From positions 2,998,986 through 3,062,985 of the forward strand of contig NC_037674.1 of the NCBI RefSeq assembly GCF_003255815.1: a DNA stretch of 64,000 bases, in the 5' to 3' direction. Under the pieces are notes generated by a model. That model was not told the origin of the DNA and did no database searches. It saw nothing but the letters and a program-made list of their open reading frames with translations. How positions within the stretch are numbered: position 1 is the stretch's first letter; every line of letters starts with the position of its first letter. Shown piece after piece: positions 23,600 through 35,140 of this stretch. The position numbers were made by a program, and so were the translations under genes. The stretch is from Theropithecus gelada (Eukaryota > Chordata > Mammalia > Primates > Cercopithecidae).

Positions 23600-24088
23600 G
23601 TAAGCGCCGCCTGCGTGGCCACGTCTCAGAAGGGCACTGATGCCGTGGACCCTACACTTCCCTGCAGATTCGTGAGGTCGATGTGAGTAGACAGGAGACT
23701 GCAGATCTGACCTCAGTGTGATGAGAAGGACAGTGACATGTTCCCGAGCCCTGTGGTGTGGGGAGCTGCTGCAGCCCGATGCTTGCACTTCCCCGGCCAT
23801 GCTCATCTCCCTCCTGCCTCTTTCCCTCCTCCACCACATTCTCTCCTTTCCCTCCTGTCTTGCCCTCTCACCCCTGACTCCATCTCACCTCCTGTGCATC
23901 TCCCAGGGTGGTCCACGGGTTCTGGAGGCCTCACTGAGCCCCACCGGTGACCCATGTCATAGACCGCAGTGTGTCCGAAGGCCTCAGAACCTCACACCCG
24001 CTCATTGATGACTGGCGCATTTTTGTTATTGTCATTGTTGTCACTTTCAGGTGGAAATAAAAACCCTTTCTTTCTCATTCCCCCTCAG
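23600..24088 (+). other. ATP10A intron (489 bp)
   Basis: GT-AG intron without interspersed repeats; pyrimidine-rich over its right half. Confidence 0.9.
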
Positions 24089-24276
24089 ACCTGGCTCAAC
24101 TGGATGACGTGTGGCTTCAGTGTCCTTTTGTTTTTCACCGTGGCTTTGATTTACAACGCGTCTTGTGCCACGTGCTATCCTCCGTCCAACCCTTACTGGA
24201 CTATGCAAGCCTTACTGGGTGACCCAGTGTTTTACTTGACTTGCCTGATGACACCTGTCGCTGCACTGCTGCCCAG
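24089..24276 (+). CDS. ATP10A: ATP10A coding exon: membrane segments 9-10
   Basis: 62 codons plus two bases, from TWLNWMTCGFSVLLFFTVALIYNASC to PVAALLPR. WMTCGFSVLLFFTVALIY is segment 9 and DPVFYLTCLMTPVAALLP is segment 10, separated by a Cys-containing exoplasmic loop (NASCATCYPPSNPYWTMQALLG). NAS in that loop is a possible N-glycosylation sequon; its use is inference. The exon ends ...CCCAG, and the Arg codon AG|A is finished by the next exon. The donor is gtgggt. Confidence 0.96.
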
Positions 24277-24422
24277 GTGGGTGTCGGAGTGGGATGGTGC
24301 CGCTGAGCCCCGAGTGAGCCCAGACAGCATTGGCATTGCTTCTGCCCTGTGAGGGTCTCTGGAAGCTCAAAGACACCACCCACAGCAATACCTCACCTTT
24401 CGTTTTCATGTGCTCTTTCTAG
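24277..24422 (+). other. ATP10A intron (146 bp)
   Basis: Short GT-AG intron, repeat-free, ending ctttctag. Confidence 0.92.
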
Positions 24423-25041
24423 ATTGTTTTTCAGATCCCTCCAGGGGAGCGTTCTCCCCACCCAACTTCAGCTGGCACGTCAGCTGGCCAGGAAGCCCCC
24501 CGGGAGACACAGGACTCCCAAAGAGACCTCTGCTCAGGGATGCCTCCCGAAGGACTCAGGAGCCGAGCACTCAGCAGAGAGGACCGTCTCTGTGCCCCTG
24601 TCCCAGCCTTCTTGGCACACACAGCAGCCAGCCTGCTCCCCAGAGGCCAGCGGGGAGCCCAGCACGGTGGACATGAGCATGGCATTGAGGGAGCACACCC
24701 TGCTGGAAAGGCTGAGTGCGCCGGCGCCCAGGTCCTCCACGCCAGGGGATGCTGTCCCGGGAGGGTGTCCTGAGGAGTCCAAGGTGAGAGCTGCCAGCAC
24801 CAGCAGGGTGACCCCGCTGTCTTCCCTCTTCAGCCTGCCCACCTTCAGCTTACTCAACTGGATTTCCTCCTGGTCACTGGTCAGCAGGCTGGGGAGCGTC
24901 CTACAGTTCGCCCGGACAGAGCAGCTTGCCGATGGACAAACGGGACGCGGACTTGCTGTCCAGCCCCACTCAGGCCGATCAGGACTTCAGGGGCCGGACC
25001 ACAGACTACTTATAGGAGCATCTTCAAGGCGGTCGCAGTGA
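24423..25041 (+). CDS. ATP10A: ATP10A terminal coding exon: cytosolic C-tail
   Basis: One base completes Arg, then 205 codons run from LFFRSLQGSVLPTQLQ to SSRRSQ and a TGA at 25039-25041. This is the cytosolic tail after membrane segment 10. It begins with a basic, amphipathic stretch (LQLARQLARKPPGRHR), continues with a low-complexity Ser/Pro/Thr-rich middle, and ends with a hydrophobic patch (SSLFSLPTFSLLNWISSWSLVSRLGSVLQF) before HSGRSGLQGPDHRLLIGASSRRSQ. The tail is long for a P4-ATPase, as is usual in class 5. No known domain is visible. Its Ser/Thr density makes phosphorylation likely (inference). Confidence 0.96.
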
Positions 25042-25063
25042 AAACCTTGAAATGGCCTTTTTT

Positions 25064-25115
25064 AATATATATAAATAAATGTTAATATTATTTATGTTTA
25101 TTATTTGCACAGAAG
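25064..25115 (+). promoter_or_regulatory. AU-rich element in the 3' UTR
   Basis: An A/T-only run with ATAAATAAATG and TTATTTATG holds overlapping ATTTA cores 25-75 bases after the stop. AU-rich elements of this kind recruit mRNA decay factors; activity here is inference. Confidence 0.6.
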
Positions 25116-25655
25116 AATCCTAGGGAGATGTATTCCTAAATGTTTCCCAGGCTAATACAGGAAACGAGGTACCAAAAAAGAAAGTTTATTTTTTAAAGTT
25201 CTGAGTAGAGTATATTGAAAAAGAAGAGCTTTAACATATATAAAAGTTTAAAGAAGAGTGACAGTTGAAAAGTGTGTTTAGATTTATTTTTTCATCTCAT
25301 TTTTAAGAACAAGCAGTGTGATTTGTTTTCTTCAACGTGCATGGCCCTGCTTTCCCTGGGTACAAACGTGTGACCACTCAGTGAATGCAGGCAGGTGTGA
25401 ACACGGGGGAGCAGTGAGCAGAGATGGCAGAGGGCACAGCACGTGGCCCCCAGACGCAGAGTCCCCCACGGGCTTCCAGTCCCACCGACACAGGAGGGCT
25501 GGGCTCTGCTTTATCCAGGTGAGGGAAAGGAGACCTCAGGAAACATTCATGGTTGCGTGCATCCCAGCATTCCGTTCCGGGCAGGCATTTCACGAAGACC
25601 ACTTAGGTGTTACAGCCTGGTGTAGTATTTTGCCTGTTAAATCATAACAATAAGC

Positions 25656-25661
25656 AATAAA
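25656..25661 (+). terminator. Proximal poly(A) signal AATAAA
   Basis: Canonical hexamer about 615 bases after the stop. A GT-rich stretch (agagtgtgtcc) begins about 20 bases further on, as expected for a downstream element. Confidence 0.6.
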
Positions 25662-27028
25662 CAACCTTCACTTTGCAAAGAGAGTGTGTCCAGTTACCAC
25701 TGGTGTATGGAACGATTAATAGCTGACCTCACAGAGTATGATCTGAGGGCACTTCCGTAAGGCAAGTCCTTTTAGAGGCGATGAAGAAAACAGCTGCCTG
25801 GCACACACCAAGCTGCTGCACAGCCGGCCACCGCGGCACCCTGCACCAGGCCATCAGCACCGCGTGCCAAGGAGCTCGGCCGACTTCAGGCATTTTTCTA
25901 ATGAGCCGTTAGTTCTGTCCCTCTAAAACTAGAGAAGGAAGGGGAGGAAATGATAACAATCCCAGGCAGTGCTGTGGCATGTCCTCTTCTGAGTCCTCCT
26001 TTCTACTTGTCAAACAGTTCTTAGTTGCTGGCTCTGCTCAGCACTGGGGCTGTGAGGGTGTGCTTCCTGCTGTATGGGAGAGACCTAGGGCCTCTTTGCA
26101 TGCCTGTCTTCAAGGACAGCAATGCAGAGAGGGCATAGGATCTGAGGACAAAGAAATTCCTAAGCACAGCATATCAGGAAAGAATGGCTCATTCCACAAG
26201 GAGTGTGGGCCATTGCAAGTCACAGAAAATGCATCTCATTCCAGTCCAGCAGAAAAGCAGGCAGAGGCTCAGTGCAGGTCCCAAGAGAGGGTGCCTGGAC
26301 TCAGCAACTCAGACCTGGGCTTTTCTCCCTTATCCCTCCCTTGGCTCTCAGGGACAGCTTTGTCCTGGGGCTGCCTCTGTTCTTGGGGATGCTTGGCTGG
26401 AGTCACCCTCAGGACTGATCCATGCGTCACTGTTCAGAAGAGACAGAGGGCCCCTCTCTCCACATTCCAGAGTCCCGGTTTCCTCAGCCTCACCCTGCAG
26501 AGCTTGCACAACATCCTCAGAACCGTTCCCTGGCAAATGGAGGGGAACGTCCTGACTGGGACTCCCAGCTGGAGCTGGGAGAGAAATCCACTTCCCTCAG
26601 AACACCTGAGATGCGGCATGAGTGAACGTCAGAGGAATCTCTGTGCCCTGTTAAATGGGGCAGACAAAGCGGTGGTGGGGGCTTCAGCCAGTGATTTCGG
26701 ACTGAAGGTGACAGCCATCCCCACCCTGCCCAGCCCGATGCCACCTCCTTTGTTCTTGGGACAACACATAGGAAAAGAATCTCCTTGGGAAGGTGGCAGT
26801 GCTCCCTGAATTAAGGAAATGGTTGTGAGCACCAAGTACAAGGACTAGACGCGTATTTACGTGTGTATCTGAGAGTTCCAGATGCCCAGCTTCCAGACGA
26901 TCCTGCGCACACACCAGCTTCTTCCCAGAGGACGTCTTTCTCCTCTGGAGAGTAGATGCTTGCTCTTGGGAAACGGAATGACCTTAGTGCTGGCTTCAGG
27001 AATATGCATCCCACAGTCAGTTGAGAGA

Positions 27029-27034
27029 AATAAA
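27029..27034 (+). terminator. Distal poly(A) signal AATAAA
   Basis: Canonical hexamer about 2.0 kb after the stop, in repeat-free sequence. It is the last such hexamer before L1-like sequence begins near 27540. Confidence 0.5.
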
Positions 27035-27059
27035 TGTAAAGGGCATTGACAGCTGCTCT

Positions 27060-28432
27060 TAGGATGGGGAGTATTCACAGAAATCCACAATTATAACAAT
27101 TCATGCTGAGCAACTAAGTTTGATGTCAAAATGAACATAATATGGGGGCGAACTTCATGATTATCTCAAAAAAAGCAGTAGGTGAAACAGGCTACCAAAT
27201 TGTAATAACGAATCTAAAATAAGTAGGAAGGCTGGCTTCCTAAGGCTTGGTGACAAAATAGCTGGATTAGTCATTGGACATTGTACAGTGTGCCTAACTC
27301 GTCAAAGTCAAAATCAATTAATTCTAAGTTCTTGGAGGTCGATACTATGTCCTCTTCCCTATCCCTGGCACCTTGCACAGAACCTACCAGTTGGAATACT
27401 CTGAGAAAATGTTTGAAGAATCTAAGAATGAGTGGTAATCCTGAAACGCTGAAGGCAGTCCTGTGATAATCAGAGGTAAAGGACAATTGCTTCCTGTAAC
27501 CCATTATGATTTAATATTTTCTGTAATTTCTGGCTAATATAACAAGACTTGCATTCTTCAAAAGAAGGCATGTGAAGTATAAAGACACTGGGTTGAAAAT
27601 AAATGGGTGCAAAAGAATTTTACATATAAGCAATATGTAAAAGAAAGGAGACATAATTATATTAATATCAGACAACATAGACTTCAGGCCATAAAGAGGG
27701 ATGTGATCATGGTAAAAAGGCCGGCTTCTTGGGACATGAGAATCGCCCAAGTGATACACCCCTAATAACCAGAGCTTTAAAATACATGAAACTAAAATTT
27801 ACGAAAAGGAGAAATAGACAAATCATGAATATACCCAGACTGTCTTTCAGTCATTTATAGAATAGACAGAGAAGAAAGTGGGTGTAGGAGTTAGAGGGAC
27901 ATAGGCAATTTCTTTATTTGTGACTAGAAAATGCAGGCCCAGCTGTAATTGTGCATGGCTGCAAGTGCTTGGATGTAACTACAAGCAGAGCTTCTCCCCT
28001 GCACGTAGAAGCTGCCCAAGCTGTGCAAGGCCAGGGAGGCGCAGGGAGGGGTGCAGAGTGCAGAGAGGAGCAGGAGGAGAGACCCGGAAGAGCAGTGAGC
28101 ACAGAGAGGGTCCCGGCTCCCTGACTCGTTGGCCAGGAGGCACCTGCCCTCACTGTATCTGTACCTTCATTAAGGGGCTGGGACTCAGCTCCGCCCTCCT
28201 CCTGCTTTCCTCGAATCTCTACTGAGAATGCCCCTGTTTGGACCTGTTACCTCCAAGGCACAGAGACTTTCGTAAGCGTTCACCCTGCCACTGCTGCAGA
28301 GCCCATGTCCAGGGCAGCTTCCCACACGCAGGGTGAGAGCACATTTGTGGATCACAAAGTCAACTTTGACAGCACCAGCTTTTTGGTCCCTTTCCCTCCC
28401 CCTCTCCCTCCCTCTCCCCCTTACCCTTTTCC
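27060..28432. other. Start of the intergenic interval
   Basis: 27540-27900 reads as a decayed sense L1 fragment (AT-rich, 'gaaaggagacataattatat' type text). The remainder is unassigned. No gene seen. Confidence 0.55.
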
Positions 28433-28713
28433 TACGGGGTCTCACTCTGTTGCCCAGGCTGGAGTGCAGGGGTGCGATCACAGCTCAATGCAGCGTCTAC
28501 TTCCCAGGCCCACAGGGTCCTCCTGCCTTAGCCTCCCAAGTAGCTGGGACTACAGGCACCTGCCACCATGCCCGGCTAATATTTGTATTTTTTGTAGAGA
28601 TAGGGGTTCACCATGTTGGCTAGGCTGGTCTGCAACTCCTAGGCTCAAGCAATCTGCCTGCCTTCGCGTACCAAAGTGCTGGGATTACAGGCGTAAACCA
28701 GCTCCACCTGGCC
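28433..28713 (-). mobile_element. Alu, antisense
   Basis: Both reversed arms. The normal poly(T) is replaced by a C/T-rich tract at 28386-28430. Confidence 0.88.
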
Positions 28714-31464
28714 TTGTTTTCCTTTAATGAAATGATGGCCTTTGGCGGTCTGAGCAAGCCCTGGGGAAGACAGCCTCATTGCTCCCTCCCTCCCAGCCCC
28801 TGGGTTCATCTCACTCAGAAGGGAAGCCATCTCCGGGGCCTCTCAGTGGCGTGGCCACTGTTACACGGGCCCTGCGAGCCCCACCCAGAGGATCTTCCTG
28901 TTGCAACTCCTTTTTTATCTCAACCTAACCTGGTGTCTTACTGAATGAATCCCTTCTCATGTTTGTATTTAAAAGCACTAAAATACTTCGAAACTGTTTG
29001 ACCTGAGTTTATACCTAACCTGGGGCAAGTGTTTTGGAACAACAGAAGTGACAACAGTGTTGACAGGACATGTAGAATGGTCCTGCTGTTCTCCGGTCCT
29101 CATTAATCCAACCACAGCTGGAGGCCTTCACTGGAAAGTGGACGACCTGGCTCAGATTCCGGGCGGCACAAACCAACACCTCCTGAGCCAGGCGCAGGCT
29201 CAGGTCCAACGGGTACACTATGTGCCTCCAACTTTGCCGGGAGACCATCCGCAGCTTCCAAAATTCCCTGAGCAGCGCGCCCACACCCACAGCCAGGGCA
29301 GACTTCGGCCGGCTCTTAACGTTTTCTTCCTAATGAGGACTTTGCAGCGTCCTCTGCTCTTATTGAAAACAGCACACAAAGCCCAGGTTGTTCCTTGAAC
29401 TGCAAACCTGTCTGCTTTTCACCTTTCCCAGCCTCTCTGGCTGGAGGGCAAACAGCAACCGTGGGGAGACCGGGGAGGCCCCGCGCCCCAGGCTGTCCTC
29501 CAGCTTTCAGCACAGCTACCTTCTCTAACGCTACAGGCAGGTTCGTGCTTTACTGCGGAAGGTGGTATTTCATAGCTCGTAATTCAATTATTTTAGAAAG
29601 GGATATCTTTTAGTTTTACAGATTTTATGTTTGCATCTCAAAGTTAAATGACCAAAAAACCATAATAAATAATGCAAGACAGACCAGTCATGCTCCTCCC
29701 GCAAATAATCCCCAGAGAAATGCAGACGTGCTCTGGACAGCCAGGGTGACCCATCTGTACTTTCAGGATGAAGCTGCCAAGTTTCTTTTTTATTTATTTA
29801 TTATTCCCAAAGCCATGAATTCTAAAGGGGACTGGCCAGGGACACAATCACTAAATAAAACAAAGAAGGGGGTCCTGACTAGCTGGGCTGTCGGAGTCTG
29901 AATCTCCTTCCTCCAAGCTCAAGGCCTGTGATGAAGACTTACTCTCAGGCCTTTGGGGTACAAGAAGCTGCCATGGTTATTCTGTTTGGAAAACACTTCC
30001 AGAGCCCTGACCCCACGGTGCATGAGTGGCTCTGCCTCATCACCCAGCAGCCCTGAGGGGACCCGGGCGAGCTTCCTCTTTGCCCTCCAACCCTGCTGGG
30101 GCATCAGAGCACCATGAAACTCATGCCCACATGCACTTTGATGGAGAGCGTCCCCGGCTGGGGACACACACCAAGGCTTGCAGTCACGTTCTTTTCATCA
30201 GTCTAACGGCGGTGATCGTCCACAGACACGCAACCTCCTTGTCTCCCATCACGCTCCCTGGCCCAAACACAGCACAGCTGGAGCCAGGAAATATCCACCA
30301 AGCAAATGCCCATGGCTGCCACACACTCACAGCTGTCTCCCTCGGCCCCTGCACATGCAGGTGACCAGGACGGCTCTGGACAGGTGGGGCACTGAGGCAG
30401 CCCAGCCAGGCTGCGAAGACAGGCTTCTTAAGCCCCGTGGAAATTGTATGTTTCACCTAAGACCCCCAGAGAGAAGCATTGCCACCACCTCCCTCCTTCA
30501 AATGCAAGGAAAAAAATCTCAATAGTTTATTGTTTTCGGGACTTTTGAGCATGGCAGTCTCAAAAAATGAGCCAAAGCAGGCAAGAAAGGGTGTGCAAGG
30601 CCTTCTCTGGGTGACAGTGACGAAGGGCGAGTCCTTCAGAACACTCCACTCTGGAAGCCTGGCCCGGTGCAGAGCGACGTTTCTGTCATTTGGAAGGCCA
30701 ACGTCGTCCCCCAGCTGTCGGGTCCAGTGCATGACTGTGAGAGTCCTATGTGTGTGGCCACAGATACGAGGACACAGTAGAGTAGTTTGAAACTGAAGAG
30801 AGCGAACTGCAGAATGAGGACAGTCCTCTTTCCCAGCTGGTGGAGCTGAAAGCCTTTGGCACAGGAGCAGCAGCTGCATGAGACTGACACCCGGGAAGTC
30901 CTGCCTCTCCTCGACGCTTGTTTGAAATTTCTGCCAAGGAGTGTCCATGACAGTGGGTAGCAGAGGCCTCCTCCAGCCCTGCCCAGTGCCGTGGGGGAGC
31001 CGGGCAGGTTTTGCCCGAGCTGCCCTGCCCAACCGGAGTGGGTTGCTCCGCTAAAACCCACCCTCCACATTGGGACGAGATTCCAGTTCATCCTCACGGC
31101 TGGCCGCTGGGGTAGGCAGCCCACCCTGCACCCTCAGAGCCACTGAGGGGCCCTGGATATGGCCTTGTGTGCTGCTCACCGGCCCTGCTCACTGGTCCTT
31201 GCCCCTGTGACCCTCCTTCTCCTCCTCCTACCCCGGAGTGTTACACTTGGGATGTAACCGTGCACACACCTGTACAAGTGTCTCAGGAGTGATGACCACA
31301 GGTTGGTCCTTAAACTAGTAACTCTCTGCACACCTCATCTTGCCCTAGGACCCCCTTCTCCTTCCCAGGCACCACGGTTTCCCTTACCCTCAGTCTACCC
31401 TTGAAAACAACCATCGAACATATCCTACAGGAGTTTTTCCCATTGTTTTGGTCATCATCAGTCA
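28714..31464. other. Intergenic sequence without recognised repeats
   Basis: About 2.7 kb of moderately GC-rich, apparently unique sequence. Open frames up to 191 codons exist on the minus strand but show no domain or splice context. It could hold regulatory DNA; nothing specific is supported. Confidence 0.5.
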
Positions 31465-31992
31465 TAACAAGGATAGTCAAGGCACACTCAACATCACTAA
31501 TCAATAAAGACAAAACCGCAGTGAGATAGCACCTCACCCCCATTAAGAAGGCTTTCTGGATCATTTAAACGTGAAGAAATGACAGGAGCTGGTGAAGATG
31601 TGGAAGCTCCAGAGCCCTGTGTGCTGCTGGAGGGAATGCAAACTGGCACAGCTGCTGTGGGAAACAATACAGCAGTTCCTCCCAGAATCAAAGGCAGAGT
31701 GACCATCTGATCCGGCAGTCACACTTCCAGGTATCTGCCCAAACAGTTCACAGCAGGCACTGAAACAGATACTTACACCTCCATCTTCACAGCAGCATTC
31801 CCCACAATAGCCAACAGGTAAACGTAGCCCATGTCCGCCGACAGATGAATGAACAAACAAAAATATGGACTCTACGTAGAATGGGATATTATATTATTCT
31901 ATCTTAAAAGGAGGGGATTTCTGACACATGTATAACACAGATGAACCTAGAGGACAGGACACTGAGTGAAGGAGGGCAGTCACAAAAGGACA
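31465..31992 (+). mobile_element. L1 ORF2 3' fragment, sense (left part)
   Basis: 'caacatcactaatcaataaag' near 31489, the 'aactggcacagctgctgtggg' block near 31641 and 'gaatgggatattatattatt' near 31879 are typical L1 ORF2 C-terminal text. Frames are broken. Confidence 0.8.
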
Positions 31993-32296
31993 GGCTGGGC
32001 GCAGTGGCTCACGCCTGTAATCTCAGCACTGTAGGAGGCTGAGGCCAGTGAATCACCTGAGGTCAGGAGTTCGAGACCAGCCTGGCCAATATGGTGAAAT
32101 CCCATCTCTACTAAAAATACAAAAATTAGCCGGGCACAGTGGTGGATGCCTGTAATGCCAGCTACTCAGGAGGCTGAGGCAGGAGAATTGCTTGAACCCA
32201 GGAGCTGGAGGTTTCAGTGAGCCGAGATCCCGCCACTGCACTCCAGCCTGGGCAACAAGAGTGAAACTCCGTCTCAAAAAAAAAAGAGAAAAGAAA
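31993..32296 (+). mobile_element. Alu, sense, inside L1
   Basis: Full-length Alu with an A-rich tail. AAAAGGACA flanks it at 31984-31992 and 32297-32305. Confidence 0.92.
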
Positions 32297-32305
32297 AAAA
32301 GGACA

Positions 32306-32590
32306 GATGATGTGACTCCTCCTATATGCAGTGCATAGAATAGTCTAATTTGTGCAGACAGGAAGAAGAATGGGGGTTGCCAGGAGCTGGGAAAGGGGGA
32401 AGGGAAGCTCGTATTTAATGGGCACAGAGTTTCCATTTAGGTCGATGAAAAAGCTCTGAGATGGACGGTGGTGGTGGTTGCACAGTGCGTGAAGGTACGT
32501 CATGCCCCGGAACCAACCTATGCTTTAAACTGGTTAAAATAATAAATCCGATGTATGTGCAAGTTACCACAACAATTTTTTAATTAAAAA
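32306..32590 (+). mobile_element. L1 3' end, sense (right part)
   Basis: Continues the L1 of 31465-31992 through the 3' end ('gggggttgccaggagctggg' near 32372) to an A-rich stretch near 32580. Confidence 0.78.
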
Positions 32591-34521
32591 AAAAAGGCAA
32601 GAGCACCTTAGGGAATACAATTTTAGATTAAAATATTTCAAAGCACTCGATTCTGAGACAGAGCTCGGAGAGGCTGCCAGGGCCTCCAGCCCGGGCCTGC
32701 TTGGCGGCAGGGCTTGCCTCATCACCCTTCGCTTCCAGAGCCTCTGAAAGTTCATCTCCTTGTAAAATCAACATGACAGTAAATGTGTCTGTTCCGCCTG
32801 GGAAGCCCTGAGTAACTTGTTGGAACCCAGGTGGCCATAAATCTCTGCCCTGAGTTATGGCCTGAGATGCAGGAAACACGTGGACGTGGAGGTCCAGTGC
32901 AAGTCATTCTGCTATTTTTAGCTCCCACTTTCTCCCAGAGAAAGCTAGGGGCTGACACCTGGGGACGGAAGCTATCAGAAGAGCCACGCTGGGCAGGACA
33001 GCTCCCCTGGGGCACCCAGCCGGCCTCTGCAGACATACACCGGGACACCTTCCCCAACCCTAAGCCAGACACTTCTCCTGTACACACACTATATTTCCTT
33101 TGCAGGAATTACTGCCTCTTGATAGCATCTTGTTTAGTTTTTACCCGCTTCTTATTTCTCTGCCCCTTATCCCTCCCTTCCCACTAAGGTGGGGAGTTTC
33201 CATCTCAAAAATCCCATAGAAGAAATGAGGAGAGAGGAGAGAGAGGGAGAAATTATCTGATAGATGAGACAGTACTTTTCACAGTTAATTGAGGATGATT
33301 TTCATAACTGGCAAATGTCATTCTGATCTTTGATATTAGAACATCTGCACCGTCTCACAACAGGAAGCGCAGATATGTTCCTCGGGATTTACCTATTTTT
33401 AGAACGAAGAGCACACATTCCACCAGCTGTCTCGTGTGGAAAATGTTAGCTTTCCAAACACACGCAACTGGGTTCAGCATTTATAAATAGATTCAATAAA
33501 AGGAGGTTCCATTAGGTCTATACACTAAAACCTGAATTTTTTAAAGATCCTCCAAGGCCCCCCTTTATTTGGTCTCTTCTTGAACCATGCCCTGAGAGCA
33601 AACCATGCAGTTTTACTGCTGAAGATAATACACATTGTTTTTTGAAAACAGAAAGGTAATATGATATTGCTCTGTGTGAAAAAGGAGCTCGATTCTTGGC
33701 TGCACCTAAGCAGCCACATAGTGACCCCTTGAAAGGAAGTGTACGTGACACATTCGGAGACCGGGGGACCCTCCTCCTGGAGCAGGCTGTGTACACACAG
33801 CCTGGTCACTCCGGGGGCTTGGGGAGAGGTCTTCACATCCTCAAACCCTGCCCCCGAACCCAGGAAACACCCCCCTGGCGTTCCTCAATGCACATTCCAG
33901 ATTTATCGGATGGCACTGGAGTTAAAGGAAAACCAAGCCCGTGGTGTATTCCAGTGACAGATCAGAATAAGCCAATGCTTCTGGTGTGTCACAAAACCGT
34001 CAGCGCACTTCTAATGCTGCTCTGAACCCTAGAGGGAAAATCGTGCCTGCCTGAGCCGGAGAGTGTGAGGCTCCGGGCTATTTTTAGCTTGGATTTCTCA
34101 TGCGGGTTGGCCACGTGGGGCTGCGGCTGCTGCCTCCCTGCTGGGGATCCTGCACAAGGAACCAGGATCACATGTCCCCTCCCTCTGGAGGTTCCCTCGT
34201 TCCCGTTCCCTCCCCCAGCCCTGACAGGGATTCCCAGATCCGGCCAGGGGTGGGAATCAAATGCAGAGACCCCAGCCCAGGGCTACAGAGGCATCTCTTT
34301 AAATGAGGATGTCGTCTCCAAGACAATCGTCCCATATTTTCCTAAATACACATATGTATGTAGTTACATATAATCACCTTTTGAAGAAGCTGTTTCCATG
34401 TGCTCTTATGAAGCACCGCACAGTGTAAAGCACGCTCTAGCAAAGTGATGGTGAGTGGGTGCCCACAGGCTGAAGGTGCGTGTGAGTAACCTCTGAGAGG
34501 GCTTTAACGAATGCCACCCTC

Positions 34522-34554
<33 letters not shown>

Positions 34555-34998
34555 CACGACTGCGTGGGCTCTGTATGCGGCTTTAATAAAACTGTTTCAG
34601 ATGGAGATGATATGAACTTGGTTCTCTCGAAGCGGAAGCACCGAGGTTTCTCTGTGTGGCAGCCTGGTCCTTACACGGTTGGGGGAGGGAGGAGCAGCTG
34701 GATGCGAACCATATTCTTGGATCTAAATAAATGTATTTTATACACGGTTTCATCTCTGCTGCATCCCTGTGCTTTGGAGTCAGCTGACTGGGGCATGGGG
34801 ACGGGGGAGAGGAATTCAGGTTCTTCCATTAAGGCCGTCAGATCAGCCACCTAATGTGATGTGACACCCACACATTTCAAAACCAAATGAAGCAGCATCC
34901 TCCAAGCACCTGCTGACGTGTCTCTCATGATGAGGCAGACATCCATCAGAGTGATTTATGCAGATGGAGCGCCTCAGCCCTCATAAAAGCCTGTAAAA
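32591..34998. other. Intergenic sequence, no gene seen
   Basis: Apparently unique sequence, apart from the CA repeat listed separately. Confidence 0.5.
34522..34552 (+). repeat. (AC)n microsatellite
   Basis: About 15 uninterrupted AC units. Confidence 0.97.
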
Positions 34999-34999
34999 C

Positions 35000-35140
35000 G
35001 TATTCTAATTTCACCCAGAGTGCAGATGGGAAACATCGAGGCCCAGCCAGGGTAATGAACGTGCTCAGGTCACATGGCAGCATGTGGTGGAGCTGGGACT
35101 AGAGCCCAGGCAGGCTGGTGCATGAGTCTTCATGACTACA
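35000..35140 (+). mobile_element. MIR, sense
   Basis: 'cagatgggaaacatcgaggc', 'ggtcacatggcag' and 'gagctgggactagagcccag' follow the MIR core order. Confidence 0.7.

Larger units (their letters stand above)
1..27055 (+). other. ATP10A: ATP10A gene, 3' portion (nine coding exons plus 3' UTR)
   Basis: The exons listed separately join in one frame into 636 residues ending in a stop codon. The protein is recognised as ATP10A, a class 5 P4-ATPase. The family flips phospholipid from the outer to the inner leaflet; ATP10A is reported to move phosphatidylcholine at the plasma membrane in complex with the CDC50A (TMEM30A) subunit. Family members have about 1,500 residues, so roughly the first 860 residues, with the DKTGT phosphorylation site, lie upstream of the window. 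The order of motifs is TGDK, CCR-x-TPLQK, GDGAND, membrane segments 5-10, then a long cytosolic tail. Bases 1-3394 are intron, with an Alu and an Alu-interrupted MLT1-type LTR. Nothing in the exons is frameshifted or truncated, so the gene looks functional. The 3' limit depends on which poly(A) signal is used. Confidence 0.93.
25042..27055 (+). other. ATP10A 3' UTR (proposed)
   Basis: No repeats are recognised from the stop codon to about 27100, and no Alu occurs between 22652 and 28433. A proximal AATAAA lies at 25656 and a second at 27029. The longer form would give a 3' UTR of about 2.0 kb. Which site is used cannot be decided from sequence alone. A 276-codon open frame inside it (25979-26809) is not supported as coding. 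Confidence 0.6.

Noticed and set aside
25979..26809. 276-codon open frame in the proposed 3' UTR
   Set aside because: It has no recognisable domain, lies downstream of the ATP10A stop in the same transcript region, and long chance frames are expected in GC-rich sequence. Conservation of the frame would be needed.
30457..31032. 191-codon minus-strand open frame
   Set aside because: No domain, no splice context and no similarity that I recognise; likely chance.
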